A stretch of DNA of 64,000 nucleotides from Poa pratensis (taxonomy: Eukaryota > Streptophyta > Magnoliopsida > Poales > Poaceae). Shown in pieces: positions 55,729-64,000 of this stretch. Within the stretch, counting starts at the first letter, position 1; the number at the start of each line of letters is the position of its first letter. Made by a program: the position numbers and the translations under genes. The stretch covers positions 24,099,082-24,163,081 of the forward strand of contig CAMZMU010000055.1 of the NCBI GenBank assembly GCA_947311845.1, read 5' to 3'. The notes below the pieces were generated by a model. That model saw only the letters and a program-made list of their open reading frames with translations. It was not told the DNA's origin and did not search any database.

Positions 55729-57265
55729 CGAAACAATGAAAGAAGCTTCCAAGGCTATTAAAGAGAAGGGAATTAAAACCTCTCATCTTAAGGAATTATC
55801 TGAAATGGGTGTTAAACTTCCTGATGATCAACCATGTTTTCCAATTCAAGTCAATGCTATTAGCTCCATAAAAGGTAATGAAAAGGTAACACCTCCTGTT
55901 GATGTATCCTACATGAATGATTTTGCTTATCATCATAATCCTGAGGAGCATAATATTAGAATGACTATTATGGAGAACTCTCACAAAATTAAATCTCTTC
56001 GAGAAAGTTTACATGCTAGTGTGGGAGAGGTAAAAAGAATTGTTAAACACTGTGAGATGATGAATAATCAAGTTGAACAAATGGTTTCTCTTCAAAATCA
56101 ATTGTATGAAAGTCTTATGGTGAAGAAACAGGTTTGTGGAGTTAACACTAGGGGAGGTGCAAGTACTCAGGATCCTGATTTTCCTGAAGGCCATCCCAAG
56201 AGAAAAGAACAAGAAGCTCTCAAGAAGAAATCTTCTGCAGGAAAATCTCCCAATGAAAACAAGGACATTGATGACTCTGAAGAGCAAGATAAGGATATTT
56301 CTATTTCTGATGCTGAGACTGAAGAAGAAGAATCACCTTCACCTGAAGAAGAGCCACAAGAGGATGAAAATATTGAAGAACCTGAACCTAATGATAAAGA
56401 AGACCCTCCACCATCTACTGAGAAGAATAAGAAGAAGAGCCATCCTAATCCACAAAGAGGTAAAGATAGGGATCCGTGGGTACAAAAACCCATACCATAT
56501 CCCCAAGAGGTAATAAAAACTTTGGATGATGCTAGATTTGAGAAATTCTTTGAGTTGATTAAGTCTTTGTGTTTGCAAATTCCTCTTGTTGATGCTATTA
56601 AAATCCCTCCATATTCCAAATACATGAAAGACATTGTGACTAATAAAAGAAAGATTCCTACTGATGCAATAACTGCTATGCTTGCTGAATATTCCTTTAA
56701 AGGGAAAATGCCTGAAAAACGTGGTGATCCTGGTATTCCAACTATTCCTTGTCATATTAAAGAAACTTATGTGAAATATGCTCTATGTGACTTAGGAGCT
56801 GGTGTTAGTGTTATGCCTTTTTCTTTATATAAGAAACTTAACCTAAACAAATTGGTTCCAACTGAAGTATCATTACAAATGGCTGATAAATCAACTGCTG
56901 TGCCTATAGGAATATGTGAGGATGTCCCTATCTCTATTGCTAATGTGTTAATCCCTACAGACTTTGTTGTGTTAGAAATGCCTGAAGATGATAATTTGTC
57001 TATTATTCTTGGAAGACCCTTTTTAAACACTGCAGGGGCTGTTATAAATTGCACTGAGAGCAAGGTAACATTCAATGTCAAGGGAAATGAGCACACTATC
57101 TATTTTCCTAAGAAGAAATCTGTTACTATGGTAAGCCAGAGTGTGAACTCCATTAAAAGGAATACTCTTATAATAGGAAGCTTTGAGTTTGCATTGCCAC
57201 CTCCTGAACCAAAATATGCTATCTTAATGATTGGAACTATTCCAATCAAATATGAGGTGACTTGA
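55700..57265 (+). CDS. Gag C-terminal part plus aspartic protease, non-autonomous gypsy
   Basis: Open from 55586; sequence continuing Gag starts at about 55700. It has a helical region, then a highly charged Glu/Asp/Lys-rich stretch (about residues 200-310 of the open frame) and a protease domain. The active-site region is ALCDLGAGVSVMPFSLYKKL (Asp near residue 400), D-L-G-A as I recall for Athila-type elements. SIILGRPFLNTAGAVIN gives the hydrophobic-GR motif. The frame stops at 57265 with no RT following, unlike autonomous gypsy elements where RT is fused downstream. Its job would be self-cleavage of Gag, with RT and integrase supplied in trans. Confidence 0.8.
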   Translation, partial: KERGMLKLDNETMKEASKAIKEKGIKTSHLKELSEMGVKLPDDQPCFPIQVNAISSIKGNEKVTPPVDVSYMNDFAYHHNPEEHNIRMTIMENSHKIKSLRESLHASVGEVKRIVKHCEMMNNQVEQMVSLQNQLYESLMVKKQVCGVNTRGGASTQDPDFPEGHPKRKEQEALKKKSSAGKSPNENKDIDDSEEQDKDISISDAETEEEESPSPEEEPQEDENIEEPEPNDKEDPPPSTEKNKKKSHPNPQRGKDRDPWVQKPIPYPQEVIKTLDDARFEKFFELIKSLCLQIPLVDAIKIPPYSKYMKDIVTNKRKIPTDAITAMLAEYSFKGKMPEKRGDPGIPTIPCHIKETYVKYALCDLGAGVSVMPFSLYKKLNLNKLVPTEVSLQMADKSTAVPIGICEDVPISIANVLIPTDFVVLEMPEDDNLSIILGRPFLNTAGAVINCTESKVTFNVKGNEHTIYFPKKKSVTMVSQSVNSIKRNTLIIGSFEFALPPPEPKYAILMIGTIPIKYEVT

Positions 57266-58016
57266 AATTGCTCAGAAAACATATAAAATAAAGAATCATG
57301 TATTATATCTTTTGCATATTATTAATGAGACTTGATCAACCTCATTACTAATATGAAAATGATGCAAACTTGATTCCCATAAAAATTGCTTTGAATGTTT
57401 GATTTCATTTATTCTAGAATTTTTAGATTATTTGCATGAGCATAATTATTTCAAAGTGCAGAAATTCCAGAAATGTAGTTTGAAAAATTCTGTTCAGAAA
57501 ATTTTCTCGAAAAATTCCAGAAAAATTTGGAGGTAAGTTATTTTACCAGAGGAACTAACAGCCAAAAGGGAGACACCAGAGGGCCACCAGGGCCCAAAAG
57601 GGGGTGTCCCACGCGGCCACAGTACCTGGCCGCGTGGGACCCACTATTTTGGCCCACAGAGGGGGTTAGGTGAGTATCCAGTGCCCATCTCCTTCCCCTC
57701 GACAGGAAACCAGCCCCAGGTATTTTTCCCAAATTTTCTCGAGCTCTCTTCCTGCTATCCTTGGATCTCCAAGTTTAGGGCAGATTTTTCAAATCTGTTT
57801 GGTGGGATTGCTCATTGGTATGTGACTCCTCCACTCATCCAATTACTTTTTGTTCTTATGCCTCATGCATGAAGTATTTTGCTGCACTAGGTGTCACCCT
57901 TTTATGCTTAGGAAATCCATAGATTCAAGTTTTCTAGTTGATATTGATGCATGATATTGATGTGGAGACTATTTATGGATGGCTTAATGTTGTTTTAAGG
58001 TGTTACATCTTGATTT
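57266..58016 (+). other. Non-coding block with LTR-like hairpin in place of RT/integrase
   Basis: AT-rich start, then a GC-rich part (57540-57670) containing CCCACGCGGCC ACAGTACCT GGCCGCGTGGG (57608-57638). This is the same hairpin as in this element's own LTRs. A T/C-rich leader-like stretch follows. It may be an old LTR remnant or an internal promoter for the downstream ORF. No gene. Confidence 0.55.
57608..57638. repeat. 11-base-pair perfect hairpin CCCACGCGGCC / GGCCGCGTGGG (internal copy)
   Basis: Loop ACAGTACCT. The LTR copies at 61097-61127 (perfect) and 51151-51181 (one mismatch) have loop CCTGTACCT. Shared stem and loop suggest common origin. Confidence 0.85.
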
Positions 58017-58048
58017 TTGTTGAATATTGTTTTTGGGCAGCAAGGTAT

Positions 58049-59190
58049 CATGTTTAGCAAGGGCAAAGCTTTGGTTGGGATGAGCTCAAGACCAAGAAGA
58101 AGAGCATGCAAAGTCTCCCTCAATTATGATGACGACCACCTGTGGGAGGATGATGCATTCTTTGTAGGGGAGAAGCTGAAAATACATACAACAAGATGGC
58201 AAGATCCCTATGTTCTTGAACAGTGGGGGATCAAAGAGGACTTCGACACCTTCGTCACTACAACTGGCTTGCTTAGGTTCTCCCAGAACCCCCAAGATAC
58301 ATATGAAGAACTCTCGCGGGAATTCCTCTCTACCTTCAGATTTGAGGGCCCGGAGCCCCAAAAGCACAGGAAGAGAAGTAAGGCACCCCCTCTTACCTTT
58401 GTTTGCAAATTTACTATGAGAGGTGAGCGCCTTGTTATGTCTCTAGGGAATTTTGCAATGCTATTGGTGTAGAAAATTCAGGGAGTTGGAGTGAAACTCG
58501 TGCTGATACCAACCATGAGCTTGTTGAGTTTTGGCATACTATATCTGTAAACTCTCGTGATAGATTAAATAGGGGTAAATTTACTCATATACAGCACCCA
58601 AGTTTGAGATATTTTGCGTTGTTTCTTGCAAGAGGATTTCTTGCTAGGGATAACAATTCTGCTTGCACTGGACCAATGGTTTATCTACTAAAATGTGCAA
58701 AAGAAAATACACCGTGTGAATATAACTTGGGAGTCATACTTGCTAGATCTTTGCATACTGCTGTGAGTAGAAATATTACTGATCAAACTCCTATTTATGC
58801 TGGTGCTATTGCTACTATGGTGTACAATTACATTAAAAACGAGAGAGGATATGGTGATAACATGGGTACTCTAGTGCAAGAGTCCAAATTACTTGATTTT
58901 GCTTTGACTACTCGCATGGATATAAGTACGTTGTATGGGGACATTATCTGTATAACTATTTGAGCACTAGTGGGCAGCGAGTGTCCATTAGGCTCCCCCG
59001 TACTGATCTTTTTGACAGGAGTACCGGAAAATGGATAGTGGAAGAGGCGCCGCCTCAGGAGGAGCCACAAGCTCCAGAGACACAGGGGTACATGCCTCAG
59101 GCGGAGCCCCTGTACCCAAGCATGCAAGGCTACCCATATAGTTACTACCCTGGAAGTGGAAGTGGATACGGCAACTACCCAGGATACTAG
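58049..59190 (+). pseudogene. Athila ORF-1-like protein, three frames
   Basis: Pieces at 58017-58472, 58604-58963 and 58960-59190 follow one another in successive frames and read as one protein. Breaks lie near 58450 and near 58945. The first has LEQWGIKEDFDTFVTTTGLL and YEELSREFLSTFRFEGPE, resembling the plant retrotransposon ORF-1 family (PF03078) found downstream of pol in Athila-group elements. The second includes a helical NERGYGDNMGTLVQESKLL region. The third ends in a Pro/Tyr/Gly-rich tail (YPYSYYPGSGSGYGNYPGY). I see no signal peptide or transmembrane helix, so it is not env-like by sequence. Its role is unknown. Confidence 0.6.
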
Positions 59191-60860
59191 CTTGATCGCA
59201 AGCTTGGGGGAGTACTTCTCTTACTCTCCATTCATTGTTTTATATCACCGTTATATTGCTATGATAAGTTTCTTGAAAACAAAAACACAAAAAGATTTTA
59301 TTTGTTTCTTTTACTTCTGGTTGTTTGTCTTTTGTTTCTTAGAACGAAAAATAACAAAAATATTTTCGTTTTCTTGAAACAAACGCAAAAACGGAGGTGC
59401 AGAAATTGCTGAAATCTGCTCGCTGTTTTATTTTTCATTTTTTCTCTGTAACTCCGATTGAGCTGAAATTTTAACCACTGCTGCAACACATCATAACCTA
59501 CACACACGTAAAATATGAGATTTTTCTGAGGTGTCTAGGTAGGGTAAAAACAGTACTGTATGCAGTGACATTTTCTGGCAGATTTGAGTTTTTATTGTGC
59601 AGTTCAAGTTGGGAGAGGAGAACAACGATGATAAGTTGATGTGCATGAAGTGGATGAAAGGTATGACACCTTTGCCATGCTTATGTGGACTCTTTAATAA
59701 CAGCAAGTGAGCACATCATAGTTTCTTCAACATCTAGAGAAATGGTAGCAAATGTTTATCTTCTCCATGTTCTAGTATGTTATATGATGATGCAAGTGAA
59801 ATTTTATTTAGTGACAATACTTGGTTGTGGATTGAATAATTGTAGCTCTAAACAAAGGTCTACGCATCCCATTGTGCTTACTAAACTTGCCAACCAATAG
59901 AAAGTAAAATAATTTTCAAATAATAAACATGAAGTTGTATGCTTGACAGGTTTAGTGGTTGGGAGTTAGCTGAAATGTGCTGACACATGTAAAGCTTTCA
60001 ACATTGCACTAAAATATATTCAGTTGATATCATGTACTTTTGTTTATGGATGCTTATCATGTGCGAAATGAAAGCGGAAACTTAGCAAGTTTGATGAGTA
60101 AGAATAATTGGCTAGAGAGACGCCTGGGCCGCCAACTTAAGCCATGCATCATTCATGGTGGAAATTTACAGCGCACCATGGTGGACATTCAGTGATGCAC
60201 TTCATAATAAAAAGCTATGCAAATGGTAAATAAAAGAGTGCTGAGATTGTTCATTGTCTGTTTGTCTTGTTGTTTGGACATGGGCTTGTCCATGTCCTGG
60301 GACAAGAGGTACCCCAGTTGACGCTCTTGATGACGCTTTTATTACTTGCAATGACTGAAAATTTCGAACTTGCTTAGTGACCCAAGTTGAGTAGCCATGG
60401 TGTAGGTACTCGTATTCACGGGGCATGAGGTTTTCAACCATTAGTCGGTCAAGCATATGAGTCATGTCAGTAATATCAAATGGTTTGCTAAAACTAAGAG
60501 CAAGGTTGTAAGCACAATGATTTCACCAGGTAACAAAAGAAAGAATCAAAAGACCTCAAAAGTCTTGTCATGATTCAATCATTAGCGATGTAAGAACCTT
60601 TGTTTATTTCTACAGTTGAGCAAACTCATCCAAGTATTGACTACATAATATCTCTCTTGCAACAAATATAAATGCTTTAACATTGATTAGATATACCTTT
60701 GCTAACATCTTATCATTTGTTGTTGAAGCTATGCTTTGAATGCTTGTTGATATTAAATTGTGTTACATATGCAATGCAAAGTTCTTGTCAAAGTCTTTTA
60801 TCGCTTCTGCACTACGTTTGAGTTGTTCGAGGACAAACAACGAGCTAAGCTTGGGGGAGC
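59191..60860 (+). other. 3' non-coding interior of non-autonomous gypsy
   Basis: 1.7 kb without a recognised gene. A PPT-like AAGCTTGGGGGAG lies at 59200, immediately after the ORF-1-like stop. The functional-looking one (AAGCTTGGGGGAGC, 60847-60860) abuts the 3' LTR. The GAGGACAAACAACGAGCTAAG stretch just before it resembles the end of the truncated element at 46240-46270. Confidence 0.6.
60847..60860 (+). promoter_or_regulatory. Polypurine tract of non-autonomous gypsy
   Basis: AAGCTTGGGGGAGC immediately precedes TGATGCATCC of the 3' LTR. Confidence 0.8.
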
Positions 60861-62209
60861 TGATGCATCCAAAATGCATCTACTTTTCCAAGCACTTTGC
60901 CTCATAATTTGCTCCGGAATCTTCCCATATTTGAATAAAACTGCTGAATCTGACGCTGTTTTTAGCAAAGTCTCTTTTCTGGCTATTTCTGCAGGAAATA
61001 AAATCGGGGAAAATTACCACGTCAATTTTTATGGAAAAGGAGGACAATGGACAAAAGATGGACACGAGGAAGCGCTCGAGGGCCAAATGGGTGGGTCCCA
61101 CGCGGCCCCTGTACCTGGCCGCGTGGGCCCAGCCCAAATGGGCCTCGGGCGCCGCCTCGCCTTCGGTCTTCGACGTACCCCCTCATATATACGAAAAAGT
61201 GCTTGCCCTAGGAGGAGAGGAGCTTTCGCGAAACAACCGCCGCCACCATCACGATCTTCGTTTCGGGGACAGATTGATCCAGGATTTCTCCTCCGGTGGA
61301 GGGATCCGGAGACCGTCTTCACCGCCTTCATCTCCATCGACCATGAGCTCCCTCTCCATCACCATGTGTGAGTAGTCCGCTGTAGGCATGTGAGGTGGAT
61401 GGGGATTGGATGAGATTGATCATGTAATGCTACCCGTTGTTCGGGATTTTAGGGTTTTATCTTGAGGATACTTTTGTATTGTGTTGATGCACTCTTGCTA
61501 TGTTTAATGCTTGCTACTAGGGCCCGAGTGGCATGATTTCAGTACTGAACTTATATTGCCCCATCATATATTTGAGTTTGGTATTTATCTGCAAAGTGTA
61601 TCACCTGCTATTATGTTGAACCTGCGAACCCTAAACGTGACATATAGGGAAAACAAGGGGGAGATGTTTTAGTTTGAGGATTCTATGTGTTCATGAAGTG
61701 TTAATGCATTGTTCCGGTCTATTCGAAAGGGTAGACCTTAATTACCTGTAGTTCCAAGTTGGCCCCGGTGAAATGGGCAGGTTGGACAATAGATGTTGTG
61801 CAAATTCTCTTGGTTAGTACGCACAACTAAATATGGAACACATACCTACATATATCGGAGTTAGAGATAGGTCCCATTGTTATTTGTTTCTTATTATATG
61901 ATCAATCTCATTCTTGCAACACCCCGCTATCACCTCATGCCTACGTTTTAAATCTCTGAGTTACACTTTCACTTTTCCGGTGAAAACTGGGAAACACTTG
62001 TTCACTGCTACTGTTCTGCTTGTTACTTGAATCATACTACTGCCATCACTATTACTGCTGCAAGTTATTGATATACAGGTGTGGTTGAGAGTGACGCCTC
62101 AATTGCCAAGGTCTTATTGATATTCTTGTGTTCCCATCGAGTCGAACTATAAATTTGGGTAATACTTCCCAACGAAGACTTCAGCGATCCCCTATACTTG
62201 TGGGTATCA
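60861..62209 (+). repeat. 3' LTR of non-autonomous gypsy
   Basis: 1349 bases, the intact partner of 50915-54569. It shows the empty site of the solo LTR insertion at 62047-62055 (CACTATTACTG). Confidence 0.93.
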
Positions 62210-62214
62210 CTTGT
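62210..62214. repeat. Target-site duplication CTTGT, right
   Basis: Exact partner of 50910-50914. Confidence 0.92.
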
Positions 62215-63045
62215 CCCGTTGATCCTACAGCCACGCTAAAATTTGCAAGACAAACGTTAGAGGCGTCTAACTCTGTTTTGCAGGACATGTGATGTGGTAT
62301 AGTCTCGAAATTGTATTTTGTTGACTAACCTTGTTTTGTTGGCCGGCGTGCCGTTCTCGTTCGTCAAGCTATGATGATAGTGGAGGATAGGAGAAGACAT
62401 GCAAATGTCGTGAACCTCGACATGGCCACACCGGTGGAGGCGCCACCGGAAGCTGGAGGAAGAAGACTATACTACATCATGAAGTGTTATTTACTTGTGC
62501 AAGTTTTATATCTGTTTTCTTGCTCTTCCCTTGATTGCGCAGTAGTGTGATTATTAGGGAGATTCCTCGGTAGCTATAATTTTAATTAATTAAGCTAAAA
62601 GAAAAATATCAAGGAGTTCGTGCTCATCCAACCGTAGCACCGTCAAACCGGATGCTTGTCATCGTACGCCGTGTATCCACGAGTAATGTGTGCCAAGGGT
62701 TCGGGAGGCGGGCATGAACCGTTCTAGCAGCAAAAATGGTTGGTTGTCTTGACGTTCGAGCATAACTAGTCATGAGCTCGGACCATGTACATCGAAAGAT
62801 GAAGCGGAAGTCACGGTAGGAAGTGATTGGTCTGTTGACCTACCCGTTGTAAGCTACGTTCAATGGCATGTATCCATCTATTGATCGTATGTTGAGCGTG
62901 GATTTCATATACACTAATTTGATCATGAGGAATATCAATTTTAGTGGGAGCACTTTTAATTAAATTTTAAATTTACTAGTGCTAGATAATAATTATGAAC
63001 ATGTCTGAGTAAACTTAATTGTTGTAGATCAATGGCTAAGATAGC
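62215..63045 (+). mobile_element. Interior of second copia element, right part
   Basis: Resumes the sequence split at 50909. There is no open frame of note. It contains AGTGGGAGCAC near 62943, a purine-rich tract. No 3' LTR of the copia is seen before another gypsy LTR begins at 63046, so the copia continues beyond the window or was truncated. Confidence 0.5.
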
Positions 63046-64000
63046 TGATACGTCTCAAACGTATCTATAATTTCTGATGTTCCATGTTGATATTATACCA
63101 ATTGTTACATGTTTTATATACACTTCATAGCATTTTTATGCATTTTCTGGGACTAACCTATTAACAAGATGCCACAGTGTCAGTTCCTGTTTTCTGCTGT
63201 TTTTGTATTCCAGAAAAGCTAGTCTGGAAATATTCTCGGAATTGGACGAAACTTGGACAGAACCTCCTATTTTCCCAACACGTACACGGAGTCCAAAGGA
63301 GAGACGGAGGGGAGCCACGAGGCAGCCACACCATGGGGCCGCGCGGGCCCCCTGCCGCGCCGTGTGGTGGTGTGGGCCCCACGGACGTCTCCAGCCGCCG
63401 CCCTTTCGCCTATTTATTCCTCCGACGAGAAAACCCTAATTAACCGAGCCATTATCCACGAAAAGTTCCAGAGACGCCGCCGCCGTCAACCCTAGCTCAG
63501 GAGGGTTCTGAAGCTCTTCCCGGCACCCTGTCGGAGGGGGGAATCATCACCGGAGGGCTCTACATCACCATGCCTGCCTCCGGAGTGATGTGTGAGTAGT
63601 TCAACCTTGGACTACGGGTCCATGGCAGTAGCTAGATGGTTGTCTCTCCACTTTATGCTATCATGTTTAGATCTTGTGAGCTGCCTATCATGATCAAGAT
63701 CATCTTATTGTAATGATACATGTTGTGTTTGCTGGGATCTGATGAATATTGAATACTATTTCAAGTTGATTATCAATTTATCTTATATGTTATTTATGAT
63801 CTTGCATGCTTTCCGTTACTAGTAGATGCTTTGGCCAAGTAGATGCTTGTAACTCCAAGAGTGAGTATTTATGCTAGATAGTGGGTTCATGCCTCCGGTA
63901 ATCTGGGAGAGTGACAATAACTTCTAAGATTGTGGATGTGCTGTTGCCACTAGGGATAAAATAACCGATGCTTAGCTTAAGGGTGCGCCGTTAGGTCTAA
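63046..64000 (+). repeat. Start of another gypsy LTR (cut by window end)
   Basis: TGATACGTCTCAAACGTATC, the same family as 46271-47456. The preceding ATAGC is not a polypurine tract, so this is probably a 5' LTR of a separate insertion. A TATA-like CCTATTTATTCC lies at about 63409. The leader-like stretch near 63480-63600 matches that at 46700-46810. Confidence 0.75.

Larger units (their letters stand above)
50915..62209 (+). mobile_element. Non-autonomous gypsy element (gag, protease, Athila-like ORF; no RT or integrase)
   Basis: Complete element with two LTRs of about 1.35 kb and a perfect CTTGT duplication. The PBS TGGCGCCGTTGCCGGGGA follows the 5' LTR and the polypurine tract GCTTGGGGGAGC precedes the 3' LTR. 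Interior: gag, then gag end plus protease, a non-coding block, an Athila ORF-1-like gene, and 1.7 kb of spacer. RT, RNase H and integrase are absent from 57266 to 60860, with no coding trace of them. The element must have moved with enzymes from a relative. A solo LTR is inserted in its 5' LTR. PBS type and gene content resemble the Athila/Sabrina group. Confidence 0.9.

Noticed and set aside
58049..59190. Envelope-like gene
   Set aside because: No signal peptide, no transmembrane segment, no Cys-rich ectodomain.

Overview
The window is plant nuclear DNA from a large, repeat-rich grass genome, most likely Triticeae (wheat, Aegilops or barley relatives). Nearly all of it is nested LTR retrotransposons with conserved terminal TG...CA, target-site duplications (TSDs), primer-binding sites (PBS) and plant Ty3/gypsy and Ty1/copia domains. 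There is no bacterial gene, operon, CRISPR array, rRNA or tRNA gene that I could support. Family names are inferred from memory of LTR style, not from a search.

Layout. (1) 1-12458 is the right part of a minus-strand Tat-lineage Ty3/gypsy element (to 9477) plus 3 kb of flank. It stops at a run of 13 Ns (12459-12471). (2) 12472-25970 is host-like DNA: a GC-rich promoter/first-exon-like block at about 14.3-15.3 kb and several exon-like blocks. It is interrupted by a complete but decayed minus-strand Ty1/copia element (16608-24737). (3) 25971-39346 is a structurally complete Tat element on the minus strand (CATGT TSD on both sides): gag, protease, reverse transcriptase, two RNase H domains, integrase, and a spliced gene on the opposite strand. 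(4) 39352-44185 continues the host-like DNA with more exon-like blocks, a Stowaway-like MITE and an hAT-like MITE. (5) 44186-47456 is a 5'-truncated gypsy element. 47457-48325 is an unassigned LTR-like block rich in small palindromes. (6) 48326-63045 is a Ty1/copia element (5' LTR, PBS, non-coding interior). It is split by a complete non-autonomous gypsy element (50915-62209, TSD CTTGT) that has gag, protease and an Athila ORF-1-like gene but no reverse transcriptase or integrase. The 5' LTR of that element was itself hit by a solo LTR (52121-54408, TSD CTATT). (7) 63046-64000 is the start of another gypsy LTR that leaves the window.

The largest-scale signal is that 1-12458 and 29866-42331 are the same sequence in the same orientation. 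Coordinate bookkeeping shows 15 indels of 1-2 bases, and I saw no base substitution in the stretches I compared. The repeat ends exactly at the N gap. This looks like a redundant contig (assembly artefact) rather than a real duplication. It also means many frameshifts in either copy are probably base-calling errors.

I do not see a clearly new biological system. The most interesting items are the antisense spliced gene inside the Tat element, the covarying hairpin at the 5' end of two gypsy LTR families, repeated polypurine-tract-like motifs, and the reverse-transcriptase-less gypsy element with an extra gene.
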